A stretch of DNA of 64,000 bases from Karstenula rhodostoma CBS 690.94 (GCA_010093485.1 MU001500.1:258198-322197), one strand, 5' to 3'; counted from the stretch's first letter, positions 1-10,278 are shown. Program-made: numbers and translations. The notes: generated from the sequence alone by a model not told the origin.

Positions 1-515
1 GATGCTGCAGACGGCAGGTGCAGGTACGAGCTGCAAAAAGAGGATGCGGGCGGACCCATGCCTTTGAGAACGGACAAGGCAGGGTTGTCATCTTTACAGT
101 CGAGAGGCTTCGAAGGCGAAGGTGATGGCGATGGCGATGGCGATGGCGATGGCGATGGCGATGGAGTCGACTTAGGAGTTGACTTAGGAGTTGACTTAGG
201 AGTTGACTTGGGTGTTGACTTCAGCGTAGACTTTGAAGTAGATTTCAAAGACGACGTGCACTTCGTAGTCGACTTAAGTGTGGACTTCGGGGTGGACTTC
301 AGCGACGAAGTGCATTTTGTACTTGACTTTTGCGTGGGCTTCGGAGTATACTTCAATGAAGAAGAGCACTTTGTGGTCGACTTCTGCGTAGATGTCGGTG
401 TGGACTTCAACGAAGTTGTGCACTTCGTACTTGTCGTCTGCTGCTTACTCGGTCCCGGAAGGGCGAGGGCGGAACCCAGAAGCGTGTACACAAGGAGATG
501 CGTGGGGAGCAACAT
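1..515 (-). CDS. Secreted Ser/Thr/Lys-rich tandem-repeat protein, 3' part beyond window
   Basis: The minus strand is open from an ATG at 515 to the left edge (171 codons). The first ~19 residues (Met-Leu-Leu-Pro, then a hydrophobic stretch ending Ala-Leu-Ala) look like a signal peptide. Then come about four 18-residue repeats of the form TTKCTSSLKSTPKSTLKS, each with one Cys, several shorter KSTP units and a (Ser-Pro) run. The last visible part has a Cys followed by a PxSSFCSSYL-type segment, a pattern I associate with fungal extracellular or cell-wall proteins. The plus-strand frame over the same DNA reads as a (Gly-Asp)n low-complexity protein and is a shadow. Function is unknown; a wall-attached or O-glycosylated protein is the inference. 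The C-terminus is outside the window, so a GPI signal cannot be tested. Confidence 0.72.
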   Translation of the reverse strand, partial: MLLPTHLLVYTLLGSALALPGPSKQQTTSTKCTTSLKSTPTSTQKSTTKCSSSLKYTPKPTQKSSTKCTSSLKSTPKSTLKSTTKCTSSLKSTSKSTLKSTPKSTPKSTPKSTPKSTPSPSPSPSPSPSPSPSPSKPLDCKDDNPALSVLKGMGPPASSFCSSYLHLPSAA

Positions 516-1872
516 GGCCGCGAGGTGAGAGGCTCTTGACAAATTGACCAATTGAGCAAGTCCGACGTTCGTCTTCAGGGAAGGAAGCTTCACGGGAGGG
601 AAAGAACTGAAATCAGAGAGGTCCTATCCTAATATACAGATGCACATGGGAGTGCGAGCATTTCAAAGCTACTCCTTTCGTGGGGCTCTCATCCGCAGGT
701 GTTCTCCACTGTCAACTATAGAAAGAAACATTTCATTTCCACACGCGCTCTTTCTGATCTTGGACTGCGCGAAAATTACTCGGAATACGCGATAGTAGCC
801 CCTTCAGAATAAATGCCTTATTAGTTTCTGCGCCACAACGTCGGTTATCAGCTAGCGGCTACACCTTGCTTCTTTACGGAGCCAAGCTCAAACCTTCGTG
901 GGCCAATTCAGAGATTCAGGGATTGACTTGCCTCTATTTGGCTCGCCCCTAACGCATTAGACGTGATGGGGAGGCGATTGTGGCTGGCTGTAAACGCAAG
1001 GGGAAGCGATGGTGGCGCTGCTAATCAATGCGCTAGCCCATGTATGGAGTAGCTGTCTCCTAAGAAATTGGACCCCACCCTACCACCACAGTTTGCCTAT
1101 AGCCGGAGCTTAGTGCTATACGATAACAACAGTATGCAGGGTGCCGCTCGCTTATCTGATTGCGTTCGAGATAAATATATGTCCAAGGCTGGATGTCGGG
1201 ACAATTACATTCATTATAGATTCCGCTGGCTCGACTCTCCAACGAACCTACCGCGTGGATCCACGTCCGGGCTTAGAAAGCACATTCCAGCATTTGGAAG
1301 GAGCTTGTATCCAAGTGTTAATAGCATACGAAGATAGAATACCAATCGCTGTATTGCACTCACGGACCCGTTTTTTTCTCCTGTACTTTATGTGGTCTTT
1401 GGTCTCAGGTACCAAAGGAGATGCTTGCGAGTTGCTCACTGAAAGGAGTAGGGGGAGGTCCGATGTCAGACCGCTGTATCAATGGTTCCTCCTAATTTGC
1501 GGGGTCGGGGGTAAACTTGCTTTCCTGTGTGAGGGAAGATGGTGGCGTTGTTAAGGTATGTCGTCAGCACTGCGAGCATCAATGGGTGTTCTTTACCCCA
1601 GACTTCGTCTGATGGATTAAGAGAAAGAGGTATCCAGACCGGACGAGCGCTCTGGGTCACCGTCAAAGGCAACGAACTCGTTAAGGAGCGTATTCACATT
1701 CAGGACATGTTATTTCTACTTGCCCATGCCAAGTTACGGCCGGTGAATTTCTGTTCCGCGCTCCGGGTCCTGCGTGCGCTATAAGTGAGAGAGACGACGT
1801 CTTTACCCCGCTTCTAGAAGCAGCGTAAAGTGAGAGAAATTACGACTGTTTAAGGCTTTCTTGTACCTTCCA

Positions 1873-1961
1873 CAAACGCCGCTCACCTGCACTTTCTCGC
1901 GCCTTCCGTAAACGCCAAACGCCAAACGCCGCTCACCTGCGTGCCTGCCTCAGATATAAAA
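1873..1961 (+). promoter_or_regulatory. Promoter with duplicated 18-bp box and TATA box
   Basis: A TATA box (TATAAAA, 1955-1961) lies about 140 bp before the ATG at 2098 and is followed by a pyrimidine-rich leader. Just upstream is a perfect 18-bp direct repeat, CAAACGCCGCTCACCTGC, at 1873-1890 and 1923-1940. AAACGCC is repeated three times between and into the second copy. The arrangement suggests a regulator binding site, but no factor can be named from sequence. Confidence 0.55.
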
Positions 1962-2097
1962 GGCCCGCCCCGCTCGCCCCAACCTGTTCTTCTCTCCACT
2001 CCACTCTCATTTCTTTGAGACCTCGAGACCCCTACACTCTTCTCGTAGATCATTTGATACCATTGCTCTACCTCTGTACTTCTTCGACACCGCGAAC

Positions 2098-2845
2098 ATG
2101 TCCGCGAACATGTCCGCCAACATGTCCCAGCGACAAGCCATCCTGAAGCGGATCAAGGACCAACCAGCTGCACCTCAAGTCGTCTCACCAGTCCGTCAAC
2201 TTTCCCGAGAGGCGCTCGAGCGCCACGACAATGAGGAGACTACCACTGGTTCATCCAATGTTGGAGCCACTGCATGTGAGCTTCCTCACTCCAAGCTACG
2301 GTACATTCACTAAAACCATCCAGCAGCAGTTCGTGTCGTGGCCGCAAGGCTTGTGCGACCTTTTGGTATACGAGATCTTGGTTTCCAAAGCTGCAGGGGC
2401 CAAGAGTGGCGGCAAGATGAACGCCGATGAACACCGCGGCAGTGTGAACGCGGATCTGGGTGTGTATGCATTGCCCAATATACGTGATTGATGTGCTAAT
2501 ACTTTACAAGGACTTTGCCTGCAACGGTTCTCACAAGGGACCTGCTCGAATGGCGATGATTGTTATTGGCGGTACTTTCCTTTCAACGCACATGAGCTTG
2601 CATGGATTGAGAATGCTGCGCGCAATAAGCAAGAGGCCAAGAGGATTGAGACCTTCATTAAAAATTGGAATACAGTGAAGGACTATAAGGTTGCCGAGTC
2701 AAAGTGGGATATATATTGTGGACCTCTTGAATTTGTCTGTGGGAGTTTGAAAGAGGCCTTGGAATTGGCCACAGGGCCGAGAGACCATCACATAGGCTAT
2801 CAAACCAATAAGAGAGACTGTGGTGTAGCTACACAGCATTCATGA
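2098..2845 (+). CDS. Small CCCH-like zinc-finger protein (three exons)
   Basis: Proposed exons are 2098-2275, 2349-2459 and 2511-2845, giving 207 aa. The second intron is well supported (GTGTGT donor, TGCTAATAC branch, TTACAAG acceptor). The first intron (GTGAGC donor, GCAAG acceptor) was chosen because it is the option that restores frame, so it is less certain. The last exon carries Cys-x8-Cys-x5-Cys-x3-Tyr at about residues 99-118. That is the spacing of a CCCH finger with the final His replaced by Tyr. After it comes a Lys/Glu-rich stretch, then two further Cys. The N-terminus has a short MSAN duplication. An RNA-binding role is only an inference from the finger-like motif. A strong TATA promoter lies upstream. 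Confidence 0.5.
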
Positions 2846-3814
2846 ATCGATCTGCTTACGAAAATGGCATCCATCTATGTGCTTGGCTAACGTGAATCTC
2901 ATCAAAACTGGCTACACCAATATGTTTGATCAGTCCATCGGTATGCGAGAGACTACAGTCGGTGGGTTTGCCTAACTCCACATGCAGTCCTTGTCGCCGG
3001 CCACACGATTGTGTGAACTCAGGCTCTTCTTTTCGTGTTTACGGCCGCGAAACTTTTGAAAGGGCGCTTCATGTCCTAAGCGGCAGCGCGGATATTCTCA
3101 GTTACGTTTCCTCATGCATGCCCATAGCAGCTTCGGGTCCTTACAATGAACCTGCGGGGAGAGGCATTCTAGGCAACGTCGCAGACAGCATATACGGGCT
3201 AAGATGGACTTGGTTGACAGGGTCGTCGTTCTCGTATGGATAGCGTATCGTATGCCGTGAAAGTCTTATAAAAGTAGCTCCGTCTGGCACCAGCAGGATC
3301 CTACCATGCTTCTGAACTCACACACGGTGTATAGACTTATCACAAAACCCACAGGCCCCATAATTTTTAGACTCCATTTTTACTGGTGGTTGTTGGGCCT
3401 AATAAATTTGGTGAGGCGTCTTACTCGTAGAACGGCGCAGAACTAAATTTGGGTCGGTATCGATAGCGATGCGTTCCACGGTTTGGATCCCAAGGAGTAA
3501 CTTTAAGTATTGACTTTTGGAGTTTGTTCGGTGAAAAACGAGTCTTCACTAACCTTATTGAGAGCCTCCGCAGCCCTGTATATGTTCCCCTGTAACTGTT
3601 GAGGGGACAGTGTTCCTAGCGGTTAGATGTTGGGCCAGTGCAGACCCGGTTAAGGCACGCCGGCGCAGCCACTCCCTTATATAAGTACTCAGCCTGCAGT
3701 CTCTCCACAGCGCGCAATACTACGTTGGCCTTGACTCACTATGGCATATCGCTATATGTAATGAGTCGGTTGCTTCACTCGACTTCACACCAACGGGCCT
3801 CTGACGCAGTCAGG
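2846..3814. other. Intergenic stretch, no supported gene
   Basis: No convincing coding frame was found. A TATA-like TTATATAAG at 3677-3685 sits about 130 bp before the next gene and is probably its core promoter. A second one, TTATAAAAG near 3265, has no gene directly after it. Confidence 0.5.
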
Positions 3815-5475
3815 ATGTCTCTCCTTGCCCTTCCTCAAGAAGTTCTGGACTTAGTTTTTACGGCCATGGTTCATAATGATATCTGCAATTCGTTCCCCGC
3901 GCGCGCCGTATGTCGTAAGTCATGCCCGGGACAACATTCATCCCTTCAGCACCAACTAATTATTTCGCAGGTCTCTTCAAGCAGAAGATCGAGTGGGAAC
4001 TGATCACGAATACACCACTTGAACAAATGCTGCTTTCGCTATCAATGCGGTTGTCGTGTTTAATGGAGTTCTCGCCATCATTAGTAGCACCTCACGTGTG
4101 GATTGCGAAGGAACAGAACGCCTACCCTTTTGTTGAGTATCGAACCAAGTATCGCCCAGGCCGTCCAGACAGCGGTAAATATTTTCCAATATTCATTCAA
4201 ATTATTCTCAACGCGCTTCTGGCATTCTTGCCAGCTCAAATCAACCTTTCAGAGCTCCTTGATCAGTACCGAACCGACTTACTGCGCGTCATTGCGTCGA
4301 AGCTATGTGAATGGCCTCACGTCGGATCCGTTGGAGACTTCGAGCGAACAGTTTCAGAAATCCTCAACGGGAATTGCGAGAACCTCCTGGTAGCAGCGGC
4401 AGCTGTTGAGAATATTGATGCTCTTGAATCGCTCCTGGATAATCCTCATATGTTGTTGGATGAATGCATCCTTGGGGATGTATGGCACGCGACAGTCGTG
4501 GGAGATAAGCTCAAGAGCTTACAGTTCCTGCTTGCGCAGCTGGAACGAATTATTCCTATCTCAAACCGGAATCAATCGTTCGATTACTGGCCGCCACTCG
4601 AGTTTCAAAAGGCCGTTCAGACGGCAATATCTCTCGGAAGCGTACGAACGGCCAACGCTCTCATGGAGTTCCTCGTAAAACATGATTGGCTCTTTGTATT
4701 TGACACGTACGACGTCAGTTACACAATTGAATGCGCAATGGCGGCTGGGTCTATTGAGATTTTCGAACATGCTCATTGCTGCATACCCAACATCGACAGC
4801 CTTCAAAACTACAAAGAGTATCTTTGGCTTGGTTTCGCATCAGCAAGCCGGGAGGGGCACGGTAATTTCATACGGTACCTGCTTGAAAACGATCACGTGC
4901 CACATGTACGATCCACACCGGAGGTAGTCGTGATCTGGGACCAATTCAACGGCTATGACTTCTATTACGTGCAGAATCCGCTTTTGGAGGCAGCTAAGTA
5001 CTCCCGACTTTCCGTCCTGGAGGCTTTCGTTCTACATGACTCAGCTCTCATCAACTACCCTGGTCTGCTTGAAATGGCGGTTCTAGGATCCACTGAAGAT
5101 CCAGAAGATGGCTCACCTTGGCATTATAAGCATTACGATAAGAAAGGTTCAAGGCATGCTGCAGCTCACTTTCTCTTCAGCCACGGAATCGCTATAAGCG
5201 GACGAACTATCCAGATGACCAACTATTTCGCAAAGATGTTCCTCGCGCAAGAGACGGTCACTGGAGACTTTGCTATGACTCTGATCATTCTCTTGATTAA
5301 TCTCAGGAATCGCTTCGATCACAAGCAGCTTCGGAAACAACTGCACGTACCAGTTACGAAGGCCATGAAGCGCATACTCGACGCTCAGCCGGAGATGCGA
5401 CCCCTGGGCATTCAAGACTACGATTTTGTCCAGATGTCGGAAGACCTAAACGCTTGGTTGGGGAATCGCGGTTGA
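3815..5475 (+). CDS. F-box-like N-terminus with ankyrin-type helical repeats
   Basis: Exons are 3815-3914 and 3971-5475 (intron with GTAAGT donor, CTAAT branch, TTCGCAG acceptor), giving 534 aa. The N-terminus (LPQEVLDLVF, then RAVCRLFKQKIE) matches the start of many fungal F-box-like proteins. The remainder is a series of degenerate helical repeats of ankyrin character (for example AAAVENIDALESLLDN around residue 200, then similar units), without strong consensus ankyrin motifs. Such proteins are usually thought to be substrate adaptors for SCF ubiquitin ligases, but the F-box is short and divergent here. The ATG at 3815 is preferred because it begins the F-box motif. A broken paralogous fragment lies at 10279-10695. 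A short mobile element is inserted just past the 3' end. Confidence 0.7.
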
Positions 5476-6124
5476 AGTTGAGTATGTACATCCTATCCTG
5501 GGTATTCGCATGCTGTAGGACTGTCAATTGGATTGGTATGATAGAATTACTTACTACATGATTGAGGTAGCTTATTTTTGAGCTGTTAGCTAGGGGAAGC
5601 ACCTTTTTGTTAACATTTTTGTCTCTACACTCGATAACTCGAGCTTTTTGTCATTATTTCCCTCCTGACATGATTGAGGAGGCGACGGCTTCGGTTTCCA
5701 GATAGCTATCTCCTGTCTAAGATATGATACCTAGGTTTTATTCGAACCTCTAGGCACCTTCTACGTTGAGACCTTTGAAAAGCAACTTTCCGTGACATCG
5801 TGCGTCACATAGAAATGTGATTTTTCTCTTCTTCTTTTCGGAGAGCCATGCTATCGCTTGATTTGTGATATAGTTATTATTTACCACCCTATTAGGTTTC
5901 TTGATCTTTTTTTTACTGTAGCTTGCAAATGCACGCAAAGAGCTTGAACTCAATTCACAGCGGATAGTCACGCTAGCCTAATTAAGCCTAGAAGAATTCG
6001 GACGGAGCGGACCTGGCTCTGCACTGCCCAATTCGACATCAAATTACTAGTTGCGAGGATGCCTATGAAGATGCATTCATCAGGAGAGGGTACGCGAGGT
6101 ACGCGAAATGATCGTTTCTATTGT
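5476..6124. other. A+T-rich intergenic region between convergent genes
   Basis: No coding frame is supported. The stretch holds the short inserted element at 5556-5679 and T-rich DNA that probably contains polyadenylation signals for both flanking genes. Confidence 0.5.
5556..5679. mobile_element. Short non-coding insertion, copy 1, with 12-bp target-site duplication
   Basis: A 100-bp insert (5568-5667) is bounded by perfect direct repeats ACATGATTGAGG at 5556-5567 and 5668-5679. The insert is about 85% identical by eye to the one at 10022-10118, which sits between different duplications, so the two are independent insertions. It has no ORF. One end contains TAGGGGAA and the other TTTCCCTCCT, a weak inverted pair that could fold as a hairpin, and the middle contains the near-palindrome TCGATAACTCGA. 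Duplications of 12-14 bp are longer than most DNA transposons make and fit target-primed retrotransposition, so a tiny SINE-like element is the leading reading. No A/B-box promoter was recognised. Confidence 0.7.
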
Positions 6125-8260
6125 TCATCGCAAGACTAACACTTCACAGTCCTTGACCAACGCAAAGAAGTCTTTACGGACGTCCCATGCAGCTCCAACA
6201 CGCCGGTGGGTTCCATCCCCACAGTTCTCCAACAATATCATGGTCGTTTCCCCTATCTCAAGAGCTGACAATTCCACCTGGCCCGATTGCACTTTCCTGA
6301 CGTCCTGTCCAAAATCGATCTGACTAACAACCTCTCTTTTCCGTCCCTCGTACACCAAGACACGACCAGATGAAGAATGTATCGCATGAGTGTCCTGCTC
6401 GGGCTTAGCCTCAAAAGTAAACCTCTCCTCCTTTCCCACTAGCTTGCTGATACTCGACCAGTCAACGCGACAGGATGTTGGCTTCCATAGCGGGCGCACG
6501 CGACCTGTTACACAAATCTCCTTGATTTTCTCTCCACGTGCAATAGCAGTGCCCTCGTCATCACGAACTCCCGGACTCCTAGTGTCTACATCCAGGATGT
6601 GTTGAAATAAAGCCGACCGTGGACTCCTGACATCGGTTTCGATTGCAGTACGTAGCGGAAGTACCGCCCATGTCCAAGATGGCCATTTGGGTGTCTTCGG
6701 GTCCGGTTTCTTGTCTGTAGCCTCGACCACTCGTTTTACTTTCCATGCGAGTCCTTCTGGTAAATTGTGCGCCCAGATACCGGCCAGGTATTCGTCAAGA
6801 GGGTTCGCGCTCAAGTACCTTGCAGCCAAACCAGACAAGGCCGTCAGTCGATCCGTCAAATTGGTCATGTCTCGTAGCGCATATGACTTGACAATGTCCG
6901 CCCAGAACGGATAGAGGCCGCCTTCGCCGCGATGACAAGCCAACAGAAACTCCTGCGAAGCTGGCATTTGGATATCGCGGTCTGATGCTGCATACACTGG
7001 CCTTTGCAGCTTGTTGGACTTTTCTTCATGTATGGGCTTCAGTTCCATCTCGTTGCCCATGGCACAAGACCAATAGACTCTGCTGTTGGAAACATAAAGC
7101 ATCCGAGGACTCAGTCTCTCTTCTTGGAGTGTCCAAGCCCTTCCTGCGAGTGGCGATTTCAAGCGTAGCTTATTCAAAGACATGTCCGGTGTCGTTAGCC
7201 ATTGTCCACCAAGTCGGCATGATTCTGTCCTTTCCGTCCACTCCTCGCGCTCGCCGAGCAATTTCGCGGTTGCCTTCGTTGTGGCACAGGCACATAACGT
7301 GAAGAGCGCGTTGGAATAAACCTTGTGCATATCTTCGAGTCCCTCTTTCGTTGTTTGATTGACGCAAAGAGCATCGATCCAAGCATAACGAATGCCCATC
7401 GCACGAATGATGCAAAGCGCGTCCTGCACGGTCGCGGGGAGAATTTTGATGCTGAAGGGACTAAGTCGTCCGGGAAAATTCTCATTAGTAGTGTTTCCAC
7501 TGTTTACCTCATTCTTCTCAGGTAGTGATAAATCGCCCCAACAATAACTCAGTGCTACATATTCGCACGGTCCCGCCTGTCTTTTGCACAGTTGTATGTA
7601 TCCGGGCGACAGAATCTCGATTAGGAGCCGGGGATTTTCGCTATTGAACTTCAAGTTATCGCACAGGCCGATGTGGTTATTGCGACAATTACTCAGCCAT
7701 CCTCTTGCCTGCTCAAACACGGAAGCATCGCCACCATTGGGATGTAGCGCAAGGTGGGCCACCTCATTATGAGAGTTGCAATTGACCACTCCAGTTAGTG
7801 TGGGCACGTCTTCGACCTCTAATCTCAGAGAAACACCAGGTTTTCCATCTGCGGCGGTCGTTTCTTCCCAGTGTACCATCACTTTACCCTCTTTCTTCCG
7901 GATGTCCTCCACTCCGTCAAAAGTGACTTCTTCGAAGAGCATGGATTGTCGAAATACACGGCAGATCTTGCACTTTCTGGAGCAATAGTCCAGCTCACTG
8001 AAACTATTATGCAACAGAGTCGATGCTATTCTTTCATCGCCGTTCTTGCGCTTTTCAATGTTCCACTTTATCATATTTTCAACCTTGTTGCAGCCCACAC
8101 ACTGGTGGATAAAGTCGAAGTTTTGTTCCGTGTCTGTCAGAGGTCCATGAGACGTGGGGGTAGTTGGGGACTTCGGTGACTTGGGCGACCTGAACCACTT
8201 CGGACTCAACTTGCCCTCCGCATCTGGATGGTGGGGAATAAGCTTGCGATGGAAAGGCAT
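6125..8260 (-). CDS. Heterokaryon-incompatibility (HET) domain protein
   Basis: An uninterrupted 711-aa frame runs from the ATG at 8260. The three hallmark HET blocks are visible: YVALSYCWG near residue 233, LPATVQDAL followed by AWIDALCVNQ near 275-302, and GRAWTLQEERLSPRMLYVS near 373-391. The N-terminal 60 residues are Ser/Pro-rich. A Cys-rich patch (CVGCNK, later CSRKCKICR) precedes the HET domain and may bind metal. In fungi HET proteins trigger cell death after fusion of genetically unlike hyphae, and many lie in variable gene regions, which fits this neighbourhood. No introns are needed. No NACHT or repeat domain is fused to it. The specific partner or trigger cannot be inferred. Confidence 0.93.
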   Translation of the reverse strand: MPFHRKLIPHHPDAEGKLSPKWFRSPKSPKSPTTPTSHGPLTDTEQNFDFIHQCVGCNKVENMIKWNIEKRKNGDERIASTLLHNSFSELDYCSRKCKICRVFRQSMLFEEVTFDGVEDIRKKEGKVMVHWEETTAADGKPGVSLRLEVEDVPTLTGVVNCNSHNEVAHLALHPNGGDASVFEQARGWLSNCRNNHIGLCDNLKFNSENPRLLIEILSPGYIQLCKRQAGPCEYVALSYCWGDLSLPEKNEVNSGNTTNENFPGRLSPFSIKILPATVQDALCIIRAMGIRYAWIDALCVNQTTKEGLEDMHKVYSNALFTLCACATTKATAKLLGEREEWTERTESCRLGGQWLTTPDMSLNKLRLKSPLAGRAWTLQEERLSPRMLYVSNSRVYWSCAMGNEMELKPIHEEKSNKLQRPVYAASDRDIQMPASQEFLLACHRGEGGLYPFWADIVKSYALRDMTNLTDRLTALSGLAARYLSANPLDEYLAGIWAHNLPEGLAWKVKRVVEATDKKPDPKTPKWPSWTWAVLPLRTAIETDVRSPRSALFQHILDVDTRSPGVRDDEGTAIARGEKIKEICVTGRVRPLWKPTSCRVDWSSISKLVGKEERFTFEAKPEQDTHAIHSSSGRVLVYEGRKREVVSQIDFGQDVRKVQSGQVELSALEIGETTMILLENCGDGTHRRVGAAWDVRKDFFALVKDCEVLVLR

Positions 8261-8998
8261 TTTCAGTCTTGCGAACTCTGTTCAGTATGTTGAAGTCGGG
8301 AGCTTGCGTCGTTTTTTGTTCAGCCTGGTGATGTATGCGGTGATTACGGGATAACACAGAGCCTCGTATGATCCTCAAGCCAGGGCGTGAACCTCACGAA
8401 TCCCGCACTTGCAGTGTTCTGGCCACGAGGCAGCGAAACACATCGTCGATCAACGATCGGTGTGGAGGAAACACGAAGGCCACTGACGTAACGAAGCACC
8501 CGTACCAATGAGGTGAAGACTCAGCGTAAGCACACAAATGCCAAGATCAGCGCCGAGAGAACCGAATCCTTGCCACTGCTTCCGGACCCCAACAACCTTG
8601 CAGTTAGCCTTTCCTCGCAAAAACATTGCCTATTTTGGGTCCAAGACTTATCCCCCCCAGCGGCGATCCACACTGATTCCTTTCGCGCAACATCAAAAGC
8701 ATATAACCCTTGCCCTGTTGGCGTTGTACGATTGGCGGGCTGTTTATAAACGCCCAGGAACGAGGCAACAAGTTGGCTGAGAAATCCAAAACATGTGCAA
8801 ACCCCGAGTTGTGTTTATCGGTAAGGCCTGCACCGAAGCGTCATGGCTATGAATCGAGCTTTTTGAGCCGCATGTTTGGAAGTATAAACCCAGACAAGCT
8901 CTTTCAAACATCTACCAAAGCTTTCCTCTTAATACCTCAAGTTTATCCGTGGTGACCTTTGATACTGTTCCGGTTCACGATACCTGAGCTTCAACATC
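8261..8998. other. Shared upstream region of two divergent genes
   Basis: This separates the HET gene (minus) from the four-helix membrane gene (plus). No coding frame or repeat was recognised. A TATAAA-type motif near 8883 lies about 115 bp before the ATG at 8999. Confidence 0.4.
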
Positions 8999-9757
8999 AT
9001 GGTTGGCTTCTCATTCGGTCGCAAGACCTTGTGGCAATATTCGCACAGCGCATCTATCTTGTTTGCGGTGCTACTTTTCACTGCTGGCTTTCTCTGTACA
9101 CTACTCTGGACAAATGACATTGTTCACACCGAGACGAGTGCCGGAGGCTCTTTGACAGGTACATTCACATCGTTAAGTCCGGCAGTCTCAACCTTTAGCA
9201 TCACCTATCAAGTGGTATGTACTTTTGAGACTTACCCGTATCATTTGCCGTGCTCAAATTATGTGTTGTAACAGGCGATATTCGGAACGGCATGGAACGC
9301 GATCCTTTTTGTCACGCTCCTCATCCTGGAGCGCGATGATCTGCCCATATCAACGACCCGTTTACGTTACGAGATTGAAAAGTCAGCCTGCATTGTTGCC
9401 ATTGCTGGAAACGCCATCTATTCTGTTGCTTGCATCGCACTGATGGCGACGCTCGCACGATTGGCGGCCGATGCCAGCTCAAAATTGAGAACGGATATCG
9501 ACCTCGAGCTGGCGAAGAAGATCGCTGACAGTGCTTCTGATCGGGCCGCGGGCCAAGGCGTAACTGCGGCTATTGCGGGTGTCGCAGCGTGAGTGCAGGG
9601 CATTATGACAGTGGCTCGTGTATTACTAACTTGTGACAGGTTTTGCGCATTGTGGGCTTGTTTCATGGACGAATTACATGCGCAGAACAGTCGGCACAGA
9701 CGTATCGTCAAAGAGAAGCCGCTAAGCCCCAGGACCGATGGAAGCAGCCAGGCATAG
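8999..9757 (+). CDS. Small four-helix integral membrane protein
   Basis: Exons are 8999-9214, 9275-9588 and 9640-9757, giving 215 aa. Both introns have good donors (GTATGT, GTGAGT), and the second has an ACTAAC branch. Four hydrophobic segments are visible at about residues 19-40, 73-91, 112-138 and 170-190. A charged amphipathic loop (SSKLRTDIDLELAKKIADS) lies between the third and fourth. The C-terminal tail is short, basic and hydrophilic. No family was recognised. The gene lies immediately inside an interval bounded by the two short insertions and is divergent from the HET gene; a functional link is not shown. Confidence 0.68.
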
Positions 9758-10007
9758 AGACGTGGGGGCTTGCTTCTGGAAGCCTTCACTGCTAAAGGTG
9801 TCCCTATCGTGATCAAGTGTGAGGTTTTCATGGTCCGCGCACTGTCATTCTGTTGGAATGTGATCATCTGATCCTTGTTTGTCTTATGATTTGTTATTAA
9901 CGTTTCTGTGTTTGTTTGAGACGAAGGTATTAATAAGGAACATCGGCGTGCTAAGGTTCAACGGAATCATCGGAATAATCAACATCTTCGATCGCCTTTG
10001 ATTTTTT

Positions 10008-10132
10008 ATTGCAGTTTGTATCGCTTATTTTTAAGCTGTTAGCTAGGGGAAATACCTTTTTGTCAACATTTTTATCTACACTCGATAACTCGATCTATTT
10101 ATCATTATTTCCCTCCTAATTGCAGTTTGTAT
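10008..10132. mobile_element. Short non-coding insertion, copy 2, with 14-bp target-site duplication
   Basis: A 97-bp insert (10022-10118) is bounded by perfect direct repeats ATTGCAGTTTGTAT at 10008-10021 and 10119-10132. It aligns along its full length with the insert at 5568-5667. Many of the differences are C/T or G/A transitions, plus a 2-bp gap. The differing flanking duplications show that each copy inserted separately. No ORF, tRNA-like promoter or intron borders are visible. Confidence 0.72.
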
Positions 10133-10278
10133 ATGATGTTAAAGTGGTGCTACCCTTAGACCTTGCTTGTAATCTTTCATTCTGACTCCATGCCTTTGAC
10201 CGATCTATGAAATACGGCTCCCGGCCCACAAAGGCGTGGTTCTGGAAAAAGGAGAATGCATACGTCTTTCTCCGGTAG

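Noticed and set aside
58..528. Plus-strand (Gly-Asp)n/(Val-Asp)n protein
   Set aside because: It is the antisense of a minus-strand frame that has a signal peptide and regular Cys-containing repeats, and its own composition has no domain or hydrophobic core.
2926..3243. 106-codon plus-strand frame
   Set aside because: It has no ATG at its start, no motif and no splice signals, and it lies in otherwise empty DNA.
5568..5667. Short inserted element as an introner-type intron
   Set aside because: Neither copy begins with GT or ends with AG in either orientation and both lie outside genes.
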